Below are positions 1-6,032 of a stretch of DNA of 6,032 nt, piece after piece. Positions within the stretch are counted from its first letter, which is position 1. Each line of letters opens with the position of its first letter. Under the pieces are notes generated by a model. That model was given only the letters and a program-made list of their open reading frames with translations. It was not told the origin of the DNA and ran no database searches. A program made the position numbers and the translations under genes. Origin of the DNA: Chitinophagaceae bacterium (lineage in GTDB: Bacteria > Bacteroidota > Bacteroidia > Chitinophagales > Chitinophagaceae); NCBI GenBank assembly GCA_947468255.1, contig CANIMM010000198.1, positions 1 to 6,032 on the forward strand. Direction: 5' to 3'.

Positions 1-1
1 A

Positions 2-985
2 ACAAATTTTAATGATGTATACAATTTTGGCAAAGGGCTAGATGTGCTCACCATTGAAATAGAAAGTGTAAATGTGGAGGCGCTCGAAAAACTACAAATG
101 GAAGGGGTGAAAATCTACCCAAATCCTGCGGCATTAAGAATTATAAAAGATAAGATATTACAAAAGCAATTTTATAAAGACTTCGAAATCCCTACTAGTG
201 ATTTCATCATCACTCAAAATAGAAATCAACTACTTCAACTTGACCATTTTTTACCAGCCGTACACAAACTCGGAATAGGGGGATATGATGGAAAGGGGGT
301 GCAAATCATTCATACAAAAGATGATTTTGAAAAAGGCTTCAATGACCCAGCTGTGTTGGAGAAAATGGTGGTTATTAAAAAAGAAATCGCCTTGATGATT
401 GCAGTCAATGACAAGGGTGAAATGGCTGTATATCCTGCAGTAGACATGGTTTTTGATCAAAAACTCAATTTATTAGCCTACCAAGTTAGCCCAGCCGACC
501 TTCCAGAAAAAACAATGTGGAAGGTAGAAGCTATTGCAATGAAAGTAGTGAAGGAATTAAAAAGTGCGGGAATTTTTGCAGTGGAACTTTTTATAGACTT
601 GGATGACCAAGTATATGTAAATGAAACGGCCCCAAGGGTTCATAACAGCGGACATCATACCATTGAAGCCAACTATTCTTCTCAGTTTGATATGTTGTGG
701 AGGGTAATGCTAGGCTATCCACTGGGATGCACAGAGCATATTTTACCTGCGGCGATAGTAAATCTGGTAGGTGCAGAAGGATTTAGCGGTGATGCAGTAT
801 ATGAAGGACTGGCGGAGATTCTTCAATTGGAAAATGTTTTTGTTCACATTTATGGAAAAAAAGAAACTAGGCCAGGACGCAAAATGGGCCATGTTACCAT
901 TTTAAGCAAAGAAAAACAAGAATTGGTTCACCAGGCAAACCGTATTAAACATAATTTGATTGTAAAATCCCGTTCATCATTTTAA
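2..985 (+). CDS. purK: PurK, 5-(carboxyamino)imidazole ribonucleotide synthase (N-terminus cut by window edge)
   Basis: ATP-grasp enzyme of de novo purine synthesis. It uses ATP and bicarbonate to turn AIR into N5-CAIR in the cytoplasm, the substrate for PurE. The frame is open from base 2, and the first visible codons (TNFNDVYNFGKGLDVLTIEI) already match the PurK interior. The GTG at 44 is therefore an internal codon, not the start. Visible are 327 codons plus TAA; family members are usually about 350-390 aa, so roughly 30-60 N-terminal residues are missing. Signatures in order: the glycine-rich ATP-grasp loop GGYDGKG (278-298), the ATP/metal-site segment NETAPRVHNSGHHT (620-661), and the C-terminal YGKKETRPGRKMGH (851-892). 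The N-terminal nucleotide-binding lobe is mostly absent because of the window edge, and nothing suggests a broken gene. purE does not follow; an efflux operon starts 54 nt downstream. Identity is near certain from these motifs. Confidence 0.96.
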   Translation, partial: TNFNDVYNFGKGLDVLTIEIESVNVEALEKLQMEGVKIYPNPAALRIIKDKILQKQFYKDFEIPTSDFIITQNRNQLLQLDHFLPAVHKLGIGGYDGKGVQIIHTKDDFEKGFNDPAVLEKMVVIKKEIALMIAVNDKGEMAVYPAVDMVFDQKLNLLAYQVSPADLPEKTMWKVEAIAMKVVKELKSAGIFAVELFIDLDDQVYVNETAPRVHNSGHHTIEANYSSQFDMLWRVMLGYPLGCTEHILPAAIVNLVGAEGFSGDAVYEGLAEILQLENVFVHIYGKKETRPGRKMGHVTILSKEKQELVHQANRIKHNLIVKSRSSF

Positions 986-1012
986 ATTCTGCGATCAATT
1001 ATTTTCACTTAC

Positions 1013-1028
1013 TTTTAAATATTTAAAA
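1013..1028. promoter_or_regulatory. 16-bp perfect A/T palindrome upstream of efflux operon
   Basis: TTTTAAATATTTAAAA equals its own reverse complement. It ends 11 nt before the ATG of the adaptor gene, in the only gap where an operon promoter or operator would be expected. The bases flanking it (C on both sides) break the symmetry. It consists only of A and T in an AT-rich spacer, so chance is a serious alternative. A hairpin would be weak and lacks the GC stem of an intrinsic terminator. The rest of the gap (986-1039) shows no clear Bacteroidota promoter (TTG with TAnnTTTG) and no Shine-Dalgarno sequence. The regulatory role is a guess from position and symmetry. Confidence 0.25.
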
Positions 1029-1039
1029 CTAACTATAAA

Positions 1040-2095
1040 ATGAGATTGAATTTCAGTTTCCATATTGGGTGCTTTTTTTTGACAGCACTTGTTTTTAGCT
1101 GCGCTGATGTTAAAGAAAAATCAGGTACCCCGAAATCTGCTGCCCCTAAGGCATTAAAGGCAGATGTTTATATTGTTACTCCACAAGTGCTTTCCCAGGA
1201 CATTGAGGTAGCGGGAAGTTTACTTGCTGCTGAAGAAGTAGAGTTACACCCTGAAGTTTCTGGGAGAGTAACGGAAGTGTTATTTAAGGAGGGTGGTAAC
1301 GTAACCCAGGGGACTGTGTTATTGAAATTATATGATGCCGATTTGCAAGCACATTTGCAAAAATTATTGGTGCAATTGACTACTGCCGAACAAACTGCTG
1401 AACGCTTTGCCGCATTATTGAAAATAAATGGGGTAAGTCAGCAAGAATACGATTTAAATGTATTGGCGGTAAACAACATTAAGGCAGATATTAATATTAT
1501 TCGCACCGATATTTCTAAAACCTCTTTGAGGGCGCCATTCAGCGGAAAAATGGGAATCACGCCTATCACTAAAGGTGCCTATGTTTCACCCCAAACTATT
1601 ATTACCAGCTTGCGGAAATTGAGCCAACTTAAATTGGAATTCACCGTGCCAGAAAAATATGGGTCCACTATGAAAAGTGGAAATACGGTTCAGTTTACCA
1701 TCGAAAATAACCCCCAAGTTTTTGAAGCAAAAATTATTGCCACAGAAAATACCATTGCTGCAGAAACTCGAAGTCTAAAAATAAAAGCGCTGGTTGGAAA
1801 AAATGATCCCTCAATGATTGCGGGTGGCTTTATAAAAGTAAAAATTCCGCTAGGTGAAAATGATGCTGCGCTGATGATTCCTACGCAAGCTATCATACCT
1901 AAGGCAAGGGGAAAAGAAGTGATTGTTTTAAGAAATGGGTTAGCGACTATAGCGTCTGTTAGCACTGGCTTCCGTAATACTACCCAAGTGGAAATAGTCG
2001 ATGGATTAAAGGCTGGAGATACTGTACTAATCACAGGATTGCTTGCGTTCAAACCAGGCAGTAAGGTAAAAGTTAATAAAATCATTAATAACTAA
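1040..2095 (+). CDS. RND efflux periplasmic adaptor (membrane fusion protein), lipoprotein
   Basis: A 351-aa HlyD/AcrA-family adaptor that bridges the inner-membrane RND pump and the outer-membrane channel. It begins with a lipoprotein signal: a hydrophobic stretch at residues 9-20 and VFSC with the lipidated Cys at position 21. It should be membrane-anchored through lipid, facing the periplasm. The first lipoyl-like half is about residues 60-97 (HPEVSGRV, then KEGGNVTQG). The coiled-coil hairpin is about 99-157, and the second lipoyl half is at 160-180 with LRAPFSGKMG. A beta-barrel and a C-terminal membrane-proximal domain follow (GLKAGDTVLITG). In the hairpin tip R122, L126 and S133 keep the R-x3-L-x6-S spacing that AcrA uses to dock on TolC. 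Length is normal for the family. The ATG at 1040 opens the signal peptide directly, after an A-rich leader with no Shine-Dalgarno. It is the first gene of the operon, and the permease starts 14 nt after its stop. Substrate unknown. Confidence 0.96.
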   Translation: MRLNFSFHIGCFFLTALVFSCADVKEKSGTPKSAAPKALKADVYIVTPQVLSQDIEVAGSLLAAEEVELHPEVSGRVTEVLFKEGGNVTQGTVLLKLYDADLQAHLQKLLVQLTTAEQTAERFAALLKINGVSQQEYDLNVLAVNNIKADINIIRTDISKTSLRAPFSGKMGITPITKGAYVSPQTIITSLRKLSQLKLEFTVPEKYGSTMKSGNTVQFTIENNPQVFEAKIIATENTIAAETRSLKIKALVGKNDPSMIAGGFIKVKIPLGENDAALMIPTQAIIPKARGKEVIVLRNGLATIASVSTGFRNTTQVEIVDGLKAGDTVLITGLLAFKPGSKVKVNKIINN

Positions 2096-2112
2096 ACAGT
2101 AAAACTCCCGTG
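2096..2112 (+). other. GTG translation start of the permease, no Shine-Dalgarno
   Basis: The 14-nt spacer after the adaptor stop (acagtaaaactccc) leads straight into GTG at 2110. An in-frame TAA at 2089-2091 precedes it, with no ATG, GTG or TTG in between. The next in-frame Met lies near residue 141, well past the first transmembrane helix. The protein from GTG starts MNISELSLRRPVLA, the usual N-terminus of HAE1 permeases, so this start is well supported. No purine-rich ribosome-binding motif is visible. Translation may depend on coupling with the adaptor gene or on A-rich leader recognition; that part is inference. Confidence 0.85.
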
Positions 2113-5100
2113 AATATATCCGAATTAAGTTTACGCCGGCCTGTATTGGCAGTTGTGCTCAGTATCGTCATCATTTTATTTGGTGTGATCGGATTCAAAT
2201 TTTTAGGGGTCCGAGATTTCCCCGCTATTGACCCACCGAATATCTCCGTACTTACATCCTATCCTGGAGCGAATGCAGATATTATAGAATCGCAGATCAC
2301 AGAACCCTTAGAAAAGGCCATCAATGGAATTGCAGGTGTAAAAAATATTACCAGTAAAAGTAGTCAGGGTAGCAGCAACATCAATGTGGAGTTTGAATTG
2401 GGCAATGAACTAGAGTCAGCAGCAAATGATGTAAGAGATAAAGTGGCGCAGGCAGTTCGCTCCTTACCTTCTGATCTTGACTCCCCTCCCGTTGTTACCA
2501 AGGCCGATGCAAGCAGTGACCCCATTATTTCGATGGTGGTACAAAGTAATTCCAAAAACCAGTTGGAAGTGACTGAGTACGCCAATAATAATTTACTGGA
2601 GCGGCTTCAAACGATACCTGGCGTAAGTGGTATTCAAATTTGGGGCGAAAAGAAATATGCAATGCGTATCTGGTTTGATATCTCAAAATTAAATTCATAT
2701 GGGCTTACAGCTAGTGATATCCAAACTGCCATTCAAAAACAAAATGTCGAACTACCTTCAGGAAAAATTACAGGAGATGCTACTGAATTATCCGTTAGGA
2801 CTTTTGGGAAAATTAATACAGAAGAAGAGTTTAATAATATCATAGTAAAAAACATCAATGGCACTGACATCAAATTGAAAGATGTTGGTGAAGCAATACT
2901 AGGTCCAGAAAGTGAGGAATCTGAATTAAAAGCAAATGGTGTTCCAATGATCGGGCTGGTAATTATTCCCCAACCCGGATCCAACTACATTTCCATATCA
3001 GATGAATTCTACAAACGATATGAGCAAATCAAAAAAGATGTGCCAGCTGATATTAGTTTAGAGATAGCAATGGACCAAACCAAATTTATAAGAAGGTCAA
3101 TATCAGAGGTAAAAGAAACACTGATGATTTCCATCATTCTGGTAATCCTTATCATCTATCTTTTTTTTAGAGACTGGATTATTGCCATCCGCCCATTGAT
3201 AGATATTCCTGTTTCACTGATTGGCGCTTTCTTTATCATGTATTTATTCGGTTTCACCATCAATGTATTAACCCTTTTGGCCATTGTACTAGCAACAGGT
3301 TTGGTAGTAGATGATGGGATCGTGGTAACCGAAAATATTTTCAAAAAAATGGAGCGGGGCATGAACAAATGGCAGGCGGCTAAAGAGGGCTCCAAGGAGA
3401 TCTATTTTGCAGTAATCGCCACTTCTATTACTCTAGCGATTGTTTTTCTACCAGTTATATTTTTACAGGGATTTGTTGGAAGGTTATTCCGCGAATTTGG
3501 AGTAGTAGTAGCAGGCGCAGTATTAATTTCTGCTTTTGTTTCCCTCACACTTACACCAGTTTTAAATGTTAAGTTGGCAAGAAAAAAACATGCCCACTCG
3601 CGTTTTTATACTTTCACTGAGCCCTTTTTCACTGGAATGGAAAATCTGTATCGCTCTTCTCTAGAGGGTTTTATGAGATGGAAATGGGTTGCCTTGATAT
3701 TGATTATCGGCTGCTTCGGAATTATTTATTGGATAGGAAAAGATATCCCCTCCGAACTTGCGCCAATGGAAGATCGGAGCCAGTTTCGCCTTACGGTAAC
3801 TGCACCTGAAGGCACCTCTTATGATTATATGGATAAATACGTAACAAGGGTATCCAAATTTATCACTGACTCCGTTCCGGAAAACAAATTCATGATGAGC
3901 ATGGTTGCACCTTCATTTGCAGGGGCTGGATCTGCGAATTCAGGTTTTGTTCGATCAGTACTCGTAGACCCAAAAGATAGAAAACGGTCTCAACAGGATA
4001 TAGTAAACATGGTTAACAAAAATGCAGCTTCCTTTTCAGAAGGTAAAGTGTTCGCAATTCAAGAACAAACTATTTCTGTAAACCGCCGTGGGGGGCTTCC
4101 TGTGCAGTTTGTGATGCAAAATGTCAACTTTGATAAAATCAAAGAAATGCTACCTAAATTTATAAATGAAGCAAATAAAAACCCCATCTTTCAGAGTGTA
4201 GATACGGACTTGAAATTTAATAAACCCGAACTTCGCATTTTAATTGATCGGCTAAAAGCCAGCAGCTTGGGAGTCAATATCCAAGACATATCAGAATCAC
4301 TTCAGTTGGCCTTAAGTAACCGTAGAATGGGCTATTTTAACAGACAAGGCAAACAATACCAAGTGATTGGCCAGGTTGTCAGAAAAGACCGAGATGACCC
4401 CACTGATTTGAAAAATATTTATGTTAAAAGCAGTTCAGGAAAACCGATCTCTTTGGACAACCTAGTTACCATGGAGGAACAAAGCACACCTCCAGGCATC
4501 TTTCATTTTAATAGGTATAAATCTGCCACTATTTCTGCAGGCCTTGCTCCAGGAAAAACAATAGGAGATGGCATCAAAGCAATGGAAGGGATTTCGAAAA
4601 AAATATTAGACGATTCCTTTACCACTTCGCTGTTCGGCGCTTCTAGAGACTATGCTGAAAGTGGAAGTAATACGAGCTATGCTTTCATGCTTGCATTGGT
4701 TTTAATCTTTCTAGTACTAGCGGCACAGTTTGAAAGTTTTGTAGACCCTTTAATTATCATGCTGACAGTGCCCTTAGCAATTGCAGGTGCGTTGCTTTCA
4801 TTGCATATTTTCGGGCAAACCTTAAATATTTTCTCTCAAATTGGAATGATCATGCTCGTTGGACTAGTTACAAAAAACGGAATTCTAATTGTAGAGTTTG
4901 CTAATCAGAAACAATTGCTGGGACTGAAAAAAACGCCTGCAGTGATGGAAGCTGCTGTTGCTAGATTCCGGCCCATACTCATGACAAGTCTAGCGATGAG
5001 TTTGGGTGCGTTGCCTTTGGCCTTATCGCTGGGAGATGCTTCTACCAGCCGTATACCTTTGGGTATTGTAATTGTAGGCGGAATCTTATTTTCACTAATA

Positions 5101-5199
5101 CTTACCTTGTTTGTTATCCCTGCAATGTATTCTTTCCTTTCCTCTAAAAAGAAAAAGAGTGAATTGGACGAATTGGAACAAACTCCTGAATCAATTTAA
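2110..5199 (+). CDS. HAE1-type RND efflux permease (AcrB/MexB/MexF-like inner-membrane pump)
   Basis: A 1029-aa inner-membrane pump expected to work as a proton-driven trimer exporting small molecules through the adaptor and TolC channel; AcrB has 1049 aa. The 12-helix plan is complete. TM1 is about 10-30, followed by a large periplasmic porter/docking loop. TM2-TM6 lie at about 338-353, 365-381, 384-406, 432-455 and 464-486. TM7 is at 526-545, followed by the second porter loop. TM8-TM12 lie at about 857-877, 880-898, 904-930, 956-974 and 984-1008. The proton-relay residues match AcrB: D401-D402 in GLVVDDGIVVTEN (AcrB D407/D408), K922 in GLVTKNGILIVEF (K940), and R952 and T959 in RFRPILMTSLA (R971/T978). 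A Gly/Ala-rich loop SFAGAGSANSGF (602-613) corresponds to the AcrB switch loop that separates drug pockets. The DD motif argues against a CusA-type metal pump. The C-terminus is a short charged cytoplasmic tail (KKKKSELDELEQ). The start is GTG. It sits between adaptor and channel genes with 14-nt gaps. Drug specificity cannot be inferred. Confidence 0.97.
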   Translation: MNISELSLRRPVLAVVLSIVIILFGVIGFKFLGVRDFPAIDPPNISVLTSYPGANADIIESQITEPLEKAINGIAGVKNITSKSSQGSSNINVEFELGNELESAANDVRDKVAQAVRSLPSDLDSPPVVTKADASSDPIISMVVQSNSKNQLEVTEYANNNLLERLQTIPGVSGIQIWGEKKYAMRIWFDISKLNSYGLTASDIQTAIQKQNVELPSGKITGDATELSVRTFGKINTEEEFNNIIVKNINGTDIKLKDVGEAILGPESEESELKANGVPMIGLVIIPQPGSNYISISDEFYKRYEQIKKDVPADISLEIAMDQTKFIRRSISEVKETLMISIILVILIIYLFFRDWIIAIRPLIDIPVSLIGAFFIMYLFGFTINVLTLLAIVLATGLVVDDGIVVTENIFKKMERGMNKWQAAKEGSKEIYFAVIATSITLAIVFLPVIFLQGFVGRLFREFGVVVAGAVLISAFVSLTLTPVLNVKLARKKHAHSRFYTFTEPFFTGMENLYRSSLEGFMRWKWVALILIIGCFGIIYWIGKDIPSELAPMEDRSQFRLTVTAPEGTSYDYMDKYVTRVSKFITDSVPENKFMMSMVAPSFAGAGSANSGFVRSVLVDPKDRKRSQQDIVNMVNKNAASFSEGKVFAIQEQTISVNRRGGLPVQFVMQNVNFDKIKEMLPKFINEANKNPIFQSVDTDLKFNKPELRILIDRLKASSLGVNIQDISESLQLALSNRRMGYFNRQGKQYQVIGQVVRKDRDDPTDLKNIYVKSSSGKPISLDNLVTMEEQSTPPGIFHFNRYKSATISAGLAPGKTIGDGIKAMEGISKKILDDSFTTSLFGASRDYAESGSNTSYAFMLALVLIFLVLAAQFESFVDPLIIMLTVPLAIAGALLSLHIFGQTLNIFSQIGMIMLVGLVTKNGILIVEFANQKQLLGLKKTPAVMEAAVARFRPILMTSLAMSLGALPLALSLGDASTSRIPLGIVIVGGILFSLILTLFVIPAMYSFLSSKKKKSELDELEQTPESI

Positions 5200-5213
5200 A
5201 ATACGTTGGCATA

Positions 5214-6032
5214 ATGAAAAAAAGTTGGTTAATAACAGTAATGATCGGATTGGCTTTGGTGCCTGCCCAACAATTATTTGCACAAAAAGTGTTAACAGTT
5301 GAAGAGGCTATTGCCACTGTGCTTCAAAATAATTACGACATTCAATTGCTCCGCAATGATTCAGCATCCTTTGCCCTTGATAAATCTTATGCCAAAGCCG
5401 CATTTTTACCAAGGGTCAATGCCAATACAGGGTTAGTATTTAACAATAATGATCAGCTTCAAAAATTTTCAGACGGGTCCAAAAAAGAACGCAATAACAT
5501 CCTTTCCAATAACTTATCAGGTTCCGTTCAGTTAAACTGGATATTATTCAATGGCCATAAAATGGTAACCACCAAGGAAAAACTAAACGAGTTTGTAAAA
5601 CTGGGTGATCTCACGATCAAAAACCAGATGATCACTTCTATTGCTGCATTGCTAGTAAACTATTATAATATTGTTCATCAAAAACAACAACTCAAGGCCA
5701 TTGAGGAACAAATGAGCATCAATGAAGAGCGCGTGAAATTGGCGGAAAAAAAACTCAGTGTTGGATTGGGTGCAAAACCAGAGTTATTGCAGGCGAAAGT
5801 AGATTTAAATGCGCAAAAGTCAGCTAGGCTAAAACAGCAAACACTAATAGCCCAGCTAAAAGACCAACTCAATCTTTTAATGAATATTGCATCCAATATT
5901 GCATACGATGTGTCTGACAGTATTGTAATCAACAATCATATTTTACTTCAGGATATGATCAATGGTTTAGAAGCCTCCAGTCCATCTCTGCTGATGGCCA
6001 AAAAAAATATTGCTATTTCTCAACTGGTTTTG
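5214..6032 (+). CDS. TolC-family outer-membrane efflux channel (C-terminus cut by window edge)
   Basis: Outer-membrane exit duct of the pump encoded just upstream. The ATG at 5214 lies 14 nt after the permease stop and opens a signal peptide, MKKSWLITVMIGLALVPAQQLFAQ; cleavage is likely after LFA (residue 23) or the next Gln. The frame then stays open for 273 codons to the window edge with no stop. Family members are usually 420-480 aa, so about 150-200 residues are missing. Features of an OEP repeat are visible: VLTVEEAIATVLQNNYDIQL after the signal, AFLPRVNANTG (beta-strand entry), LNWILFNG (residues 107-114), and a long helical region with VGLGAKPELLQAKVDLNAQK (183-202), a typical helix turn of this family. 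The second OEP repeat appears to begin around 245 (GLEASSPSLLMAKKNI). There is no lipobox Cys near the N-terminus, unlike OprM-type channels. It is the last visible gene of the operon; whether more genes follow is not known. Confidence 0.95.
   Translation, partial: MKKSWLITVMIGLALVPAQQLFAQKVLTVEEAIATVLQNNYDIQLLRNDSASFALDKSYAKAAFLPRVNANTGLVFNNNDQLQKFSDGSKKERNNILSNNLSGSVQLNWILFNGHKMVTTKEKLNEFVKLGDLTIKNQMITSIAALLVNYYNIVHQKQQLKAIEEQMSINEERVKLAEKKLSVGLGAKPELLQAKVDLNAQKSARLKQQTLIAQLKDQLNLLMNIASNIAYDVSDSIVINNHILLQDMINGLEASSPSLLMAKKNIAISQLVL

Larger units (their letters stand above)
1040..6032 (+). other. Adaptor-permease-channel efflux operon (right end open)
   Basis: Three genes on one strand in the order adaptor, permease, channel, each separated by exactly 14 nt and with no hairpin terminator between them. 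They encode every part of an AcrAB-TolC-style tripartite pump, so one polycistronic mRNA is likely. The preceding purK gene is only 54 nt away on the same strand with no visible terminator, so read-through from purK is possible. No TetR, MarR, AraC or two-component regulator gene is present in the window. Confidence 0.85.

Noticed and set aside
44..46. GTG as a start codon for purK
   Set aside because: The frame is open upstream to base 2 and encodes conserved PurK residues (YNFGKGLDV), so this is an internal Val codon.
923..958. Possible Bacteroidota-type promoter (TTGG at 923 and TAATTTG at 952) at the end of purK
   Set aside because: The -7 element lacks one spacer base relative to TAnnTTTG and the 25-nt spacing is longer than the usual 19-21, so I do not call it.
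986..1012. Terminator after purK
   Set aside because: No GC-rich stem followed by a T-run is visible; the stretch is plain AT-rich sequence.
1690..2085. Minus-strand open frame of about 131 codons opposite the 3' half of the adaptor gene
   Set aside because: It lies wholly inside a well-supported gene and its translation resembles no family I recognise. It is a shadow of the coding strand.
2110..5199. Heavy-metal (CusA-type) RND permease
   Set aside because: The TM4 motif is VVDDGIVVTEN with two adjacent Asp residues, as in HAE1 pumps. CusA-type pumps have a different TM4 pattern, and no methionine-based metal relay was evident.
5111..5302. Short + strand open frame spanning the end of the permease and the start of the channel gene
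   Set aside because: It overlaps both genes in another frame. The permease stop at 5199 and the channel start with signal peptide at 5214 explain the region fully.
5678..5935. Minus-strand open frame of about 85 codons opposite the channel gene
   Set aside because: It is Cys- and Ser-rich antisense of the helical OEP region with no family resemblance. The + strand reading is a clear TolC-family protein.

Overview
The window is AT-rich, and every supported gene lies on the + strand. It holds the 3' part of a purine biosynthesis gene (purK), then a tight three-gene operon for an RND-type tripartite efflux pump: periplasmic adaptor, inner-membrane permease and TolC-like outer-membrane channel. 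The channel gene runs off the right edge. A TolC-type channel and a lipidated adaptor imply a Gram-negative cell. A-rich leaders with no Shine-Dalgarno motif, together with the style of the PurK and RND sequences, suggest Bacteroidota. That placement is an inference from sequence style; the window has no rRNA or other marker gene.

Layout: 2-985 is PurK without its N-terminus. 986-1039 is a 54-nt AT-rich gap with a 16-bp A/T palindrome just before the adaptor start and no recognisable terminator. 1040-2095 is the membrane fusion (adaptor) lipoprotein. 2110-5199 is the HAE1-type RND permease with a GTG start. 5214-6032 is the TolC-family channel, with 273 codons visible and no stop. Both spacers inside the operon (2096-2109 and 5200-5213) are 14 nt, which fits one co-transcribed unit. 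No stretch over 300 bases lacks a gene.

How it works: the permease carries all five proton-relay residues known from AcrB (D401, D402, K922, R952, T959 here). It should therefore be a proton-driven exporter that captures substrate from the periplasm or outer leaflet. The adaptor carries the R-L-S hairpin-tip pattern used by AcrA-type adaptors to dock on TolC, and the third gene supplies a matching channel. Substrate cannot be read from the sequence. No regulator is encoded in the window. PurK works in de novo purine synthesis and has no evident functional link to the pump.

I found no convincing new system. This looks like an ordinary housekeeping gene beside an intact-looking efflux operon, and the findings below are modest.
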